Source: Paraburkholderia xenovorans LB400 (lineage in GTDB: Bacteria > Pseudomonadota > Gammaproteobacteria > Burkholderiales > Burkholderiaceae). Taken from it: a stretch of 64,000 nucleotides of DNA. The notes under the pieces are model-generated. The model made no database searches and had not been told where the DNA came from. It saw only the letters and a program-made list of their open reading frames with translations. Every line of letters starts with the position of its first letter. Position 1 is the first letter of the stretch. The DNA lies in the NCBI RefSeq assembly GCF_000013645.1, contig NC_007951.1, forward strand, positions 186,001 to 250,000. Reading direction: 5' to 3'. Shown here in pieces: positions 17,585 to 26,095 of this stretch. The position numbers and the translations under genes are program-made.

Positions 17585-18556
17585 TTATGGCGTGGGCGCC
17601 GTTGCTCTCGCGGCGGCGATCGGCGCCTCGTCGAGCGGCGCGATCTCGTCGAAATGCGAGTAGTCGATATGGCTCACGCCGTCCTGCTCGCTCATGATGT
17701 CGACGAAACGGTAATGCCAGCGGATCTGATCGCACGACCACAGGTGGCGTGCCTGCATGGTTTGCGCGGTCGACTCGTCGACGCCTTCCAGCGTCAGAAT
17801 CAGCGAAGTGTCGCGTTGCTTGAGCGTTTCGGCGGTTTCGCCGAACAGCGGGCTGCTCTCGTCGACGATATGCATGACCGTCCAGCCCAGCTTGAACACC
17901 GGGTGCTGATCGCGCACCAGCGTCAGATCATAGAGTTTGCGCAGCGTATAGCCTTCGGCGGTGGTTTCCTGGCGCAAAAGGCGCAGCCTTGCGTGCGCTT
18001 CGGCGATCACGTTCTGACGCGCGTTGGCCGAGCGCACCATCAGCGTCATGCGGCCGTCGAGCGGCCGGATCACCGCATAGCGGGCGAACATGATCTTGGC
18101 GTGCGGGCGCGAAAAGCGCGCGAAGATCAGGCCCGTCGCCAACGCAATGCTGGACATGCCGACGAAAATTTCCAGCGTGGCGATCCAGTGCGCGTAGACG
18201 GTTTGCGGATGCATGTCGCCGTATCCGACCGTGGCGAGCGTTTCGACGCTAAAGAAAAACGCGCCGCCGAAACCGGCGGGAAACTGGTTGGCGATCGGCG
18301 CGCTGCCCAGCATGTAGAGCGTGGCGAACGCGGTGTTGAGCAGCAGGAACAGCACCGCGAGCGAGACGAAAAACGTCGGCCAGCGAACCGCGAGCGCGCG
18401 GTGATAGAGATCCTGCCAGAGCGGTGTCGGCACGCCGTGCGCGATGATCACGCGATCGTCCAGGCGCAGTTCGCGGCTGCCGCGCGGGCGGCGCGTTGGC
18501 GCGCGTGCTTCGCCGTTGCCGAAGGCGGAAGGACGGTCCGTGGGTTTTGTAGCCAT
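17585..18556 (-). CDS. KirBac-type inward-rectifier potassium channel
   Basis: A 323-aa channel. Two membrane helices (about residues 55-80 and 125-150) flank the pore helix and selectivity filter TLATVGYGDMHPQ. The rest is the cytoplasmic Ig-like rectification domain (VRSANARQNVIAEAHARLRLLRQE, then HPVFKLGWTVMHIVDESSPL). This is the KirBac1.1 family, first described from Burkholderia pseudomallei. A slide-helix region with DDRV precedes the first membrane helix. ATG 18556 is preferred over TTG 18586, since nothing before it is conserved-looking. Lipid and pH gating are known for the family; the physiological role in bacteria is unclear. Confidence 0.93.
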   Translation of the reverse strand: MATKPTDRPSAFGNGEARAPTRRPRGSRELRLDDRVIIAHGVPTPLWQDLYHRALAVRWPTFFVSLAVLFLLLNTAFATLYMLGSAPIANQFPAGFGGAFFFSVETLATVGYGDMHPQTVYAHWIATLEIFVGMSSIALATGLIFARFSRPHAKIMFARYAVIRPLDGRMTLMVRSANARQNVIAEAHARLRLLRQETTAEGYTLRKLYDLTLVRDQHPVFKLGWTVMHIVDESSPLFGETAETLKQRDTSLILTLEGVDESTAQTMQARHLWSCDQIRWHYRFVDIMSEQDGVSHIDYSHFDEIAPLDEAPIAAARATAPTP

Positions 18557-18869
18557 CGCTGATTCGTGGAAATGAAAAAAGGCCAAAGCGTAGCACGCCG
18601 CCTGGTCTGCGAAAGCTGATTTTCGGCGGATGTGCAGGCGCGTCGCGGGTGTGGCGGAAAGGGCCGGTGCGGTGTGCTGTCGTGCTCACGTCCGGCCTTG
18701 CAATACGTGTGCGCGCATCGCGCCGGCGCGCTACTGCGCGCCACGAACGGCGCTTCGTTCACGCATGCCGGTACGGCGTCATCGCGCCCGGCGCCGTGCA
18801 ATCAAGCACTCAAACAACCATGCAACCACGCAACCACGCAACCACGCCACGGCTGCGCGCGCGTCACAC
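18557..18869. other. Intergenic region with a small tandem repeat
   Basis: These 310 bp lie upstream of KirBac and downstream of a small hypothetical gene on the same strand. At 18822-18846 the 8-mer GCAACCAC is repeated three times in tandem with one near-copy before it. The rest is GC-rich with no hairpin, and no gene was recognised. Confidence 0.4.
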
Positions 18870-19115
18870 TTACGGAAAAGCGCGCGGCCTGGGAATGCCC
18901 GCACCGTGTTCGATATCGTCGACGGCCTGCTGATGAGCCGCCGCGACCGCTTCGGTCTCGGCATCGTAGCCGTTGTCGCCGCCTACCGTCGTCCACGGTT
19001 TGACGGCTTTTTCGCGATGACGGATTTCGTATTCCGCATCCCAGCGTGCACCGTTGAGTTGGAGCGGGCGGACGTGAATCGAATACACGCCGTACAGGAA
19101 GAGTTGTTCAGCCAT
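18870..19115 (-). CDS. Small hypothetical protein (81 aa)
   Basis: An 81-aa acidic protein with no signal peptide or membrane helix. It starts MAEQLFLYGVYSIHVRPLQL and has a central tryptophan in ARWDAEYEIRHRE. The C-terminal third (TEAVAAAHQQAVDDIEHG) is a clear helix, so a beta-beta-beta-alpha fold is likely. The layout (G-[VI]-Y, a Trp about 16 residues later, a final helix) matches the 76-aa product of the next gene, and the two may be diverged paralogs. Function is not recognised. The next upstream gene is 84 bp away on the same strand, so they may be co-transcribed. Confidence 0.65.
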   Translation of the reverse strand: MAEQLFLYGVYSIHVRPLQLNGARWDAEYEIRHREKAVKPWTTVGGDNGYDAETEAVAAAHQQAVDDIEHGAGIPRPRAFP

Positions 19116-19199
19116 GACCGCCTCCGGCCGGTAGGTCCAGGGTGGCGCAACGCGAACGCACAGGCAAACGCAAACGCGAAGGGCGCGGCGCCGGTCTGC

Positions 19200-19430
19200 C
19201 TAGAGTTCGATTTCCCCGAGGATGCGATGAGCGAGCGCCTTGGCTTCCTCGAGGGCTTCCTCCGGCGTCGACGAAGTGGCTTCGACTTCGTAGACCGTGG
19301 TTTCCTGGTCGGCGGTTTCGTCGCCTTCGTCGCGCGAGAGGGTGACCACGCCCTGCCAGGTGTCTTCTTCTATTTCTCTTGTCGAGGCAATGGCCGTGTA
19401 GATGCCTTTGGTGTAGGTGATGTCGTCCAT
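19200..19430 (-). CDS. Small acidic hypothetical protein (76 aa)
   Basis: A 76-aa, strongly acidic soluble protein starting MDDITYTKGIYTAIASTREI. It has a Trp in EDTWQGVVTLSRDEG and a C-terminal helix (TPEEALEEAKALAHRILGEI). The codon pattern and charge distribution look like a real gene, and a GGAGAGACGGC leader precedes the ATG. The same strand-strand-strand-helix layout occurs in the 81-aa neighbour. No family was recognised. The gene is 120 bp from the end of the PfkB kinase gene on the same strand. Confidence 0.65.
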   Translation of the reverse strand: MDDITYTKGIYTAIASTREIEEDTWQGVVTLSRDEGDETADQETTVYEVEATSSTPEEALEEAKALAHRILGEIEL

Positions 19431-19551
19431 GCCGTCTCTCCGTCTTCCAAAGGTTTCGGTTTTTTCATCCTAGCACGATGATGAAGGTTCGGTTCTCCGC
19501 GCTGGCGGCGCTCCCTGCCGGTGACAATGCGCGCCGCACAAGGCAACAGGA

Positions 19552-20469
19552 TTACAGCAGCGCGACCACTTCATCGAGCGACGGCGCGTGCGCGCCGGCA
19601 TGGCGGCACGCGGCCGCCCCGGCGGCCAGCGCGAACGCGAGGTGTTCGGGCCACGCCCGCTGCGGCGCGGTCATCAGGCTGAACAGCAGGCCGCCGATGG
19701 ACGCGTCGCCCGCGCCGACCGTGTCGACGACCTCGACGCGCGGCGGCCGGGCCTCGGTCACCACGGCGCCGTCGATCAGCACGGCGGTCTCCGGTCCGCG
19801 CGTCACCAGCACGGTGGCGGCGGGGTTCATGGCCCGCAGTTGCGCAAGCGCGCTGGCTTCGTCGTCGGTTTTGAAGAGCAGGCGCAGGTCTTCGTCCGAT
19901 ACCTTGATCAGATCCGCGAGCGCGGCCATTTTTCGCAACGTGGGCTCGTAGCCATGCTCCATCAGATTGCGGTAGTTCGGATCGAAACTGATTTTCACGC
20001 CTTGCGAGCGCAACTGCGCCGCGAGCGCTGCGAGCGTGTTGCCGAGCGGCTGCCGCACGAGGCTGATGCAGCCGAAGTGCGCCCACTTCACGTGGCTCGC
20101 CCAGCCTGCCGGCAGGCGTGCCGGATCGAAAGCCAGATCGGCGCCGTTCTCGCCCATGAAGAAATACGCGGGCGGATGCGTCTGATGCACGATCGCGAGC
20201 AGGGGCGGGCGTTCCACGCGCTGCATGAAGCGCATGTCGAGCCCTGCGGCGACGCTGGCGTTCCACAGTTCGTCGGAGAAATTGTCGACGCCCAGTGAGC
20301 CGGCGCATGCCGTGGGCAGGCCGAGCCGCGCCACGCAGCGCGCCACGTTCCAGCCGGCGCCACCGGGACGCGAGAGCCATTGGGAAGGGCCGGTGCGCAC
20401 GAGATCGGTGAGGATGTCGCCGGCTGAGACGAAGAGAGGGAATTCGCTGTTCACGCCAGGGTTGCTCAT
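19552..20469 (-). CDS. PfkB-family carbohydrate kinase, probable fructokinase
   Basis: A 305-aa ribokinase-fold kinase. The substrate-side motif WLSRPGGAGWNVARCVARLG is near residue 30, and the C-terminal ATP/anion-hole signature VVDTVGAGDASIGGLL carries the catalytic Asp. It starts at ATG 20469, which overlaps the stop of the AGE isomerase gene by 4 nt, so translation is coupled. In this operon the isomerase would make fructose from mannose and this kinase would phosphorylate it to fructose 6-phosphate. The sugar is inferred from context, since PfkB kinases with other substrates look similar. Confidence 0.88.
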   Translation of the reverse strand: MSNPGVNSEFPLFVSAGDILTDLVRTGPSQWLSRPGGAGWNVARCVARLGLPTACAGSLGVDNFSDELWNASVAAGLDMRFMQRVERPPLLAIVHQTHPPAYFFMGENGADLAFDPARLPAGWASHVKWAHFGCISLVRQPLGNTLAALAAQLRSQGVKISFDPNYRNLMEHGYEPTLRKMAALADLIKVSDEDLRLLFKTDDEASALAQLRAMNPAATVLVTRGPETAVLIDGAVVTEARPPRVEVVDTVGAGDASIGGLLFSLMTAPQRAWPEHLAFALAAGAAACRHAGAHAPSLDEVVALL

Positions 20470-21749
20470 TTTGTCTGCTCCGCGGATTCGGATGCGGCGG
20501 CCGCGCCATTGGGCAGCGCGTGGGCCAGGACCTCGTAGCACGCGCCCATCGTGTGATAGTCGGTCTTGCCGGCCGGGCTTTTTTCGTCGCTGTACTTGCG
20601 GTTGTCGCACGTGAGGATGCGATACCACGCGCCATATTTGTGATCGACGAAATGCGCCCAGCTATAGCGCCAGATCTCGTCGTACCAGTCCCAGAAGCGT
20701 TCGTTGCCGGTGCGCTTGCCGAGCAGCGCCGCCGTCGCGAAAGTCTCGGCCTGGACCCAGAAATACTTGTCGTGGTCGCACACGGTGCCGTCGGGTCCGA
20801 AGCCGTAATAGAGGCCGCCGTGGTCTTCGTCCCACGCGTGCGTCATGGCGGCGTCGAACAGTTCGATGGCGCGCGGCAGCAGCCACGGCAACGGACGGTA
20901 GCGCTCGAGGATCAGCAGCAGCTTCGCCCATTCGGTTTGATGCCCCGGCTGAAAACCCCACGGGCGGAAGATGTTCGAGCTGTCTTCCTCGTTGTAGTGC
21001 CAGTCCACCGACCAGTCGGCGTGAAAGTGCTCCCACACCAGACCCTGCGACAGCTTCGCCTGGCGCAGCGTGATATTCGACGCCACCCGCTCGGCGCGAT
21101 CCAGATAGACGAGATGGCCGGTCGCTTCGTGCGCGGCGAGCAGCGCCTCGGTGGTGTGCATGTTCGCGTTCTGCCCGCGATACGAACTGACTTGCCATCC
21201 GGGCGAGGCTTCGTCGGCGTAGAGGCCCGCAGCGGCGTCCCAGAAACGGTGCTCCATCAACTCGAAGGTCGCGCCGATCATCGGTTTCGCTTCCTCGATG
21301 CCGGCCATTGCCGCATGCGAATACGCGAGCAGGACGAACGCGAGGCCGTAGCAGTGGCGCGTCGCATCGAGCGTGCGCTTCCTGCCGTCGTGCCATTCGA
21401 GTTCCCAGTCGTAGCCTTCATGCTGGGCGTCCCAATGCGCCTCGCGCAGGAACCGCAAACCGTGGCGCGCGTATTCGAGATGCTGCGGGTCGCCGAACTG
21501 GCGATACGCCATCGCGTAGTTGAAGACGAAGCGGCAACTGCTCACCAGATGCCGGGTGGTCCTGTTGTAGACCGTACCGTCGTCGCGGAAGAAATGGAAA
21601 AAGCCGCCGCTCGGATCAAGCACGTTCGGCGCGTAAAAGCGCAGCGTGTCCTGCACGTGCGAGAGCAGAAAGTCGCGCGAGCGGAAGCTCTCGACGGGCG
21701 GCACCGCGGCGGCGCCGTTGGCGGGGTGTAGCGGATCGGATTGCGTCAT
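20466..21749 (-). CDS. AGE-family (N-acylglucosamine 2-epimerase-like) isomerase, probable mannose isomerase
   Basis: A 427-aa cytoplasmic protein of the alpha6/alpha6-barrel AGE superfamily. Conserved aromatic and His/Arg blocks are visible: SCRFVFNYAMAYRQFG, RGQNANMHTTEALLAAHEAT, PWGFQPGHQTEWAKLLL and WVQAETFATAALLG. This subgroup interconverts free aldoses and ketoses such as mannose and fructose without phosphate. It lies between a LacI regulator and a fructokinase-like PfkB gene, with 4-nt ATGA overlaps on both sides, which supports mannose use. No sugar transporter is encoded nearby. N-acylglucosamine epimerase and YihS-like activity are the alternatives. Confidence 0.87.
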   Translation of the reverse strand: MTQSDPLHPANGAAAVPPVESFRSRDFLLSHVQDTLRFYAPNVLDPSGGFFHFFRDDGTVYNRTTRHLVSSCRFVFNYAMAYRQFGDPQHLEYARHGLRFLREAHWDAQHEGYDWELEWHDGRKRTLDATRHCYGLAFVLLAYSHAAMAGIEEAKPMIGATFELMEHRFWDAAAGLYADEASPGWQVSSYRGQNANMHTTEALLAAHEATGHLVYLDRAERVASNITLRQAKLSQGLVWEHFHADWSVDWHYNEEDSSNIFRPWGFQPGHQTEWAKLLLILERYRPLPWLLPRAIELFDAAMTHAWDEDHGGLYYGFGPDGTVCDHDKYFWVQAETFATAALLGKRTGNERFWDWYDEIWRYSWAHFVDHKYGAWYRILTCDNRKYSDEKSPAGKTDYHTMGACYEVLAHALPNGAAAASESAEQTK

Positions 21750-22732
21750 GGCGTTTTCACCAAAGTACTGGCACGGGCAATGAGATGGACGGGCAGACGG
21801 ACTTCCGGTTCGGCGGGTGCGTCTTCGAGCAGGAGCTCGACGCCGCGCCGGCCGAGCGCTTCCTTGTCGACCGAGATGGTGGACAGCGGCGGCGTGGCAT
21901 GCGCGGCGGCGGGAATGTCGTCGAAACCGATGATGGCGATGTCCTCGGGCACGCGCAGGCCGCGCGCGAGGCATGCGCGCAGCGCGGCGAGCGCGGCGGC
22001 GTCGTTGTAGGCAAACACGGCGTCGGGGCGCGGGCCCGGTGCGTCGAGCAGTTGATGCATGGCGCGCGCGGCGCCGCTGGCGGGGTCGAGGCCTGCGTCG
22101 ATGGTCACTTCCAGCGACGGGTCGAACAGCAGCCCCGCTTCGAAAAACGCGCGCCGGTAGCCGAGCGCCCGCTGCGCGATGCTGAAGTGCGCAAGCGAGC
22201 CGCCGATGAACGCGACGCGCTTGCGCTGCTGTTCGAACAGATGCCGCATGGCAAGCGTGGCGCCCGCGGCGTTGTCGAGATTCACCGAGCGCAGGCCGGG
22301 CGCCCACAGGTCGATCAGCACGAGCGGGCGCTGCATGGCCACCAGCGTGGCGAGCGTTTCCGGTTCGACGAAACCGGCAATCGCCACTGCATCCGGCGCA
22401 TGCAGGCGCATTTGCTGGATCACGTCTTCAGTCGGGCCGGCGGTCAGCACGGACGGCACGATGCCGCGCTCGCGGCAGGCATCTTCCACGCCGTGCAGCA
22501 CGTGCGAAAAGAACGGGCTCACAGCGAAATTGTTGTGCTGACGGTGCAGCAGAAAGGTGAGACGGCGGATGCGCGGGCGCAATTGCGCGGCGTCATAGCC
22601 GAGCTTGCGCGCCGCCTCGACGACGCGCTCGCGGGTGGCCTCGGAGAGACCCGGCTGGTTCTTCAATGCGCGTGAGACGGTGCCGATCGACACGCTGGCC
22701 GCGCGGGCGACGTCGCGGATAGTTGTGGCCAT
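21746..22732 (-). CDS. LacI-family transcriptional repressor of the AGE/PfkB operon
   Basis: A 328-aa repressor. The N-terminal LacI helix-turn-helix is TIRDVARAASVSIGTVSRAL, with hinge residues to about 60, followed by a periplasmic-binding-like sugar-sensing domain (WAPGLRSVNLDNAAGATLA, IAIIGFDDIPAAAHATPP). It is the first gene of a three-gene string with 4-nt overlaps, so it should repress its own operon and release on a sugar effector. Two matching motifs lie 54 and 144 bp upstream of its start. The effector is unknown. Confidence 0.92.
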   Translation of the reverse strand: MATTIRDVARAASVSIGTVSRALKNQPGLSEATRERVVEAARKLGYDAAQLRPRIRRLTFLLHRQHNNFAVSPFFSHVLHGVEDACRERGIVPSVLTAGPTEDVIQQMRLHAPDAVAIAGFVEPETLATLVAMQRPLVLIDLWAPGLRSVNLDNAAGATLAMRHLFEQQRKRVAFIGGSLAHFSIAQRALGYRRAFFEAGLLFDPSLEVTIDAGLDPASGAARAMHQLLDAPGPRPDAVFAYNDAAALAALRACLARGLRVPEDIAIIGFDDIPAAAHATPPLSTISVDKEALGRRGVELLLEDAPAEPEVRLPVHLIARASTLVKTP

Positions 22733-22785
22733 CGAATCAGGCGGGCGCGCGTGGGCGGCCGCACGGTGTTTGGGTTCGGGCGATT

Positions 22786-22807
22786 GTATAGTAAAACCGT
22801 GCTAAAA
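22786..22807. promoter_or_regulatory. Putative LacI-family operator, copy B (near the start)
   Basis: On the plus strand the site reads GTATAGTAAAA, then CCGT, then GCTAAAA. The first 11 bases match 10 of 11 in copy A at 22876-22896, which has GTTTAGTAAAA, TTA and GCTAAAC, so the two share GTWTAGTAAAA and GCTAAA with a spacer one base different. On the minus strand this copy overlaps a possible -10 element (TATACA), which fits repression. Confidence 0.55.
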
Positions 22808-22875
22808 CAGCCCGAGAATCCGTCGATCGATACCCGTAAATACCCGTACGCTATGGTCTTGGTCCGAAATTTTAT

Positions 22876-22896
22876 GTTTAGTAAAATTAGCTAAAC
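22876..22896. promoter_or_regulatory. Putative LacI-family operator, copy A (distal)
   Basis: GTTTAG (22876-22881) and CTAAAC (22891-22896) are perfect inverted arms around a 9-bp AT-rich centre. The site matches copy B 90 bp closer to lacI and lies in the only gap upstream of the operon. Two sites about 90 bp apart would suit DNA looping by a tetrameric repressor, although this is inference. Confidence 0.55.
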
Positions 22897-22928
22897 AATC
22901 TCCGAAGCCGCCTCGGTAAGCCGCATCT

Positions 22929-24779
22929 TCACTCTAGCGAGACATGCACGGCTTCTGCTTGTCCACGCAGTAACGCCACGCTCTCGTCCGCGTCGATCAG
23001 CACGAAACCGCTCGCCTCGTGTTTCGCGCGCCGCTTGGCCAGTGCCGCAACGGAGGCGATTTCCTCGCTGGTATAGAGCGACGGTCCCTCGCCGGGCTCG
23101 ACGTGCACGCAGCCGATCGCCATCGTCACGAAACCGAAGAAGGTCGGATTGCCGCGCCGGTCCTCGCCGTGAATACCGCCGGCGAGCCGGTCGGCCGGCG
23201 CGTAAAAGCGCTGCGCGCCCTCGTTGAATACGTGGATCGCGCGCAGCACGCGTTCGCGCCAGTCTTCGCTCTGGAACAGAATCAGGAAGTCGTCGCCGCC
23301 CACGTGTCCGAGGAAGTCGCGGGTCGGGTCGCACACGTCGGCGAGCACGAGGGCCGCGAATTTCAACACTTCGTCGCCTTGCCAGTAGCCGTATTGATCG
23401 TTGAACGGCTTGAAGTGATTCAGATCGACGTAGCACGCGTAGAAACCGGCGTCGTTGCCGAGCAGGCGGGCAATGTGCGAACTGATCGGGATATTGCCCG
23501 GCAGGAAGGTCAGCGGATTCGCGTAGCGCGCCGCTTCGATGCGCACCTCGGTCACCGCGCGCACGAGGTTTTCGCCGGTGCCGAGGCCGGCGTATTTGCC
23601 GTTGTCGGTGATGACGAAGCCATCGGCGAGATAGCGCTGATCGTCGCTCGCGAGGAGCTTGGCCATCTGCTCGACCGTCATCGATTTTTCGATGATGACC
23701 GGCGACGCGTTGGCGAACAGCAGGCAAGGGCGCTTGCCGAACAGTTCCCGGTGATACGGCAGCGCGTAGCGGTCCATGAAACTGCGGCGGTTGATCAGCG
23801 CGACCGGCTCGTCGTGCTCGACCACCGCGACCGCGTGCAGGTCGGGCAGACGGTTGAACAGTTCGAGCACGTCGTTATTGGTGGCCTGGCGCGGCAGCGC
23901 GGGCGCGTGCACCAGCATTTTCGCCGACGCCATGCCGCCCGAAGGCGACGCACTGCTCACCGTGCGCGTGGTTTCGGGAAACACCGCGATGTGGCCGGCG
24001 CGAAGCGCGTCGCGGGCGTCGTCGGTCACCTTGCGGGCCGGCTGCGCGTGCGGACGGCCGAAGAAAAACCCCTGACCGCAGCCGATCCCCATGTCGCGCA
24101 CCACGATCAGGTCCGCTTCGTTTTCGATGCCCTCGGCCACGAGCCGCGCACCGCTTGCGCTGGCGAAGTGCTGCATGGCGCGCACGGCTTCGAACTTGAG
24201 CGGGTCGCAGGCAATGTCGTGAATGAAGAAGCGGTCGATCTTCACGACGTCCGGCTGCAACCGCACCCACAGGTTCATGCTGGCGTTCGCGGTGCCGTAA
24301 TCGTCGAGCGCGAATTGCGCGCCGTCACTGCGCAGCGCCGCGATCACGGGCAGGAAACTGCCCACGTCGGGAATCGTGCTTTGCTCCGTCAGCTCGATTA
24401 CCAGCCGCTGCGGATCGACGCCGTGATGACGCAGGAGCGCTAGCGTTTCATCGCGCGTCCCGGCCAGTTGGCGGAGTGCGCCCGCGCTGAAATTCAGAAA
24501 CAGCTTGCCGTCGAATTCGAGCCGCGCGAACGCTTCGATGCAGGTGCGCGCGGCGGCGCGTTCGAGTGCGATGCCGCAGCCCTCGGCGAGCGCTTGCGAA
24601 AACAGCGCGAACGGTGCTTCGAGCGGCGTGCCCGCCGGCCCGCGAATCAGACCTTCGTAGCCGAGGATCGCGCCGTCTTCGAAATCGATGATTGGCTGGA
24701 AAACGGCGGACAGATCGCGCCGGGCTATCAGTTCCTCGATGCGCGGCGCGGCGGATCGGGAGGGCGGGCTAGGTTGCAT
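22929..24779 (-). CDS. EAL-CBS-GGDEF three-domain c-di-GMP protein
   Basis: A 616-aa soluble protein. The EAL domain (about residues 14-255) retains YEGLIRG, LFLNFSA, VIELTEQS, ALDDYGTANASMN, VVKIDRFF and AEGIENEADL, so phosphodiesterase activity is plausible. A CBS pair follows (about 295-425, with DVLELFNRLPDLHAVAVVE and TVEQMAKLLASDDQR), and the protein ends with a GGDEF domain (about 440-605). That domain reads HVGGDDFLILF, so the signature is GGDDF instead of GG(D/E)EF and cyclase activity may be weak or lost, leaving a GTP-binding regulatory role. ATG 24779 is preferred; longer frames run into low-complexity sequence. The CBS pair suggests nucleotide control. Confidence 0.9.
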   Translation of the reverse strand: MQPSPPSRSAAPRIEELIARRDLSAVFQPIIDFEDGAILGYEGLIRGPAGTPLEAPFALFSQALAEGCGIALERAAARTCIEAFARLEFDGKLFLNFSAGALRQLAGTRDETLALLRHHGVDPQRLVIELTEQSTIPDVGSFLPVIAALRSDGAQFALDDYGTANASMNLWVRLQPDVVKIDRFFIHDIACDPLKFEAVRAMQHFASASGARLVAEGIENEADLIVVRDMGIGCGQGFFFGRPHAQPARKVTDDARDALRAGHIAVFPETTRTVSSASPSGGMASAKMLVHAPALPRQATNNDVLELFNRLPDLHAVAVVEHDEPVALINRRSFMDRYALPYHRELFGKRPCLLFANASPVIIEKSMTVEQMAKLLASDDQRYLADGFVITDNGKYAGLGTGENLVRAVTEVRIEAARYANPLTFLPGNIPISSHIARLLGNDAGFYACYVDLNHFKPFNDQYGYWQGDEVLKFAALVLADVCDPTRDFLGHVGGDDFLILFQSEDWRERVLRAIHVFNEGAQRFYAPADRLAGGIHGEDRRGNPTFFGFVTMAIGCVHVEPGEGPSLYTSEEIASVAALAKRRAKHEASGFVLIDADESVALLRGQAEAVHVSLE

Positions 24780-24984
24780 GGCAGGTGGGGTAGCGATCGA
24801 CCTTTGGCTTATCGGCCGGACCTGCGGGTAATTAAGTGAACTTTTAGTGACGCGTCGCACCGGCGCGGTGCGGCTGGATTTGCGTCTGCAGCGGCGGCCT
24901 TCCGTTCGCCGGGTCCGCGTTGCCAGGAATCTGCCTATGCCGTCCGGACGAGGCGACAGCGGCGGCGTTTGCGCGTGAAATAAC

Positions 24985-25006
24985 AAAAAAGCCGCGCGAG
25001 GCGGCT
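24985..25006 (-). terminator. Rho-independent terminator of the SBF-like transporter gene
   Basis: AGCCGC (24990-24995) pairs with GCGGCT (25001-25006) around a 5-nt loop. The A-run on the left gives U6 for leftward transcription, 60 bp after the transporter stop, and TTTCTTC on the right gives a weak U tract for the other strand. No gene needs it on the plus strand. Confidence 0.75.
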
Positions 25007-25066
25007 TTCTTCAAATGACGCTCAGGGAGGGCGCTTATGAATGTCCTGTTTGCATTGCGCGCGTAT

Positions 25067-26095
25067 TCAATGGCGCGCGACGGCGGCGGCGGGCCGCTCG
25101 CGCGAGGCGGCGCGGGTCTCGCCGCTGGTGTCGCGCGCGCCCCAGCGCTGCGCGAGCGCGGCGCACACCATCAACTGGATCTGGTGGAACAGCATGAGCG
25201 GCAAGACCACCGCGCCCACCGCATGCGAGGCGAAAATCACCTTGGCCATCGGCACGCCGGCGGCGAGACTCTTCTTCGAACCGCAGAAGATGATGGTGAT
25301 CTGGTCCGCGCGGCTAAAGCCGAGCCGCTTGCTGACGAACATCGTTACAGCCAGAGCGAGAGCCAACAGCACGACGCACACCACCAGCAGGCCGCCGAGC
25401 GCGGAGAGCGGAATCTGGTGCCACAGGCCTTCGGTAACGGCCTCGCTGAATGCGCCGTACACCACCAGCAGGATCGAGCCCTGGTCGACGAATTTCAGCA
25501 CGCCGCGATTGCGCTCGATCCACTTGCCGATCAGCGGGCGCAGCAACTGCCCGGCCACGAACGGCACCAGAAGCTGCAGCACGATATTGCCCACCGTGTG
25601 CCACGGCGAAGCACCGCCGCCGGCCGCCTGATTGGTGATGACGACGCTGACGAGTGCGGGCGTGATGAAGATGCCGAGCAGGCTCGAGGCCGACGCGCTG
25701 CATACGGCAGCCGGCACGTTGCCTTTGGCAATGGACGTGAACGCGATCGACGACTGAACCGTAGACGGCAGCGTGCAGAGGAAGAGGACCCCCGCATAGA
25801 GCGCCGGCGTGACAAGTGGCGAAAGGAGCGGTTTAAGCGCGAGGCCGAGCAGCGGAAACAGCGCGAACGTGCTGAGCAGCACTACCGCGTGCAAGCGCCA
25901 GTGCGTCGCGCCCGCAACGATCGCTTCGCGTGAGAGTTTGGCGCCGTGCAGGAAAAACAGCAGGCCGACCGCCACGTTCGTCACCCAGTTGAACCCGACG
26001 GCGGCCTGACCGTGAACCGGCAGGAAGCTGGCAAGGATCACGGTGCTGACGAGGCACAAGGTGAAGTTGTCGGGAAGCAGTTTCGGGCGAGCCAT
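25067..26095 (-). CDS. SBF-like bile acid:sodium symporter family transporter
   Basis: A 342-aa inner-membrane protein with about 10 hydrophobic helices. Typical blocks are VAVGLLFFLHGAKLSREAI, TLPSTVQSSIAFTSIAKGN and ITIIFCGSKKSLAAGVPMAK, which belong to the SBF-like (PF13593-type, YfeH) branch of the bile acid/sodium symporters. The start is ATG 26095, at MARPKLLPDNFTL. Real substrates in this branch are largely unknown; organic anions are a general guess. The C-terminal 25 residues are Arg/Ala-rich and cytoplasmic. It is followed by its own terminator and appears monocistronic. Confidence 0.85.
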   Translation of the reverse strand: MARPKLLPDNFTLCLVSTVILASFLPVHGQAAVGFNWVTNVAVGLLFFLHGAKLSREAIVAGATHWRLHAVVLLSTFALFPLLGLALKPLLSPLVTPALYAGVLFLCTLPSTVQSSIAFTSIAKGNVPAAVCSASASSLLGIFITPALVSVVITNQAAGGGASPWHTVGNIVLQLLVPFVAGQLLRPLIGKWIERNRGVLKFVDQGSILLVVYGAFSEAVTEGLWHQIPLSALGGLLVVCVVLLALALAVTMFVSKRLGFSRADQITIIFCGSKKSLAAGVPMAKVIFASHAVGAVVLPLMLFHQIQLMVCAALAQRWGARDTSGETRAASRERPAAAVARH

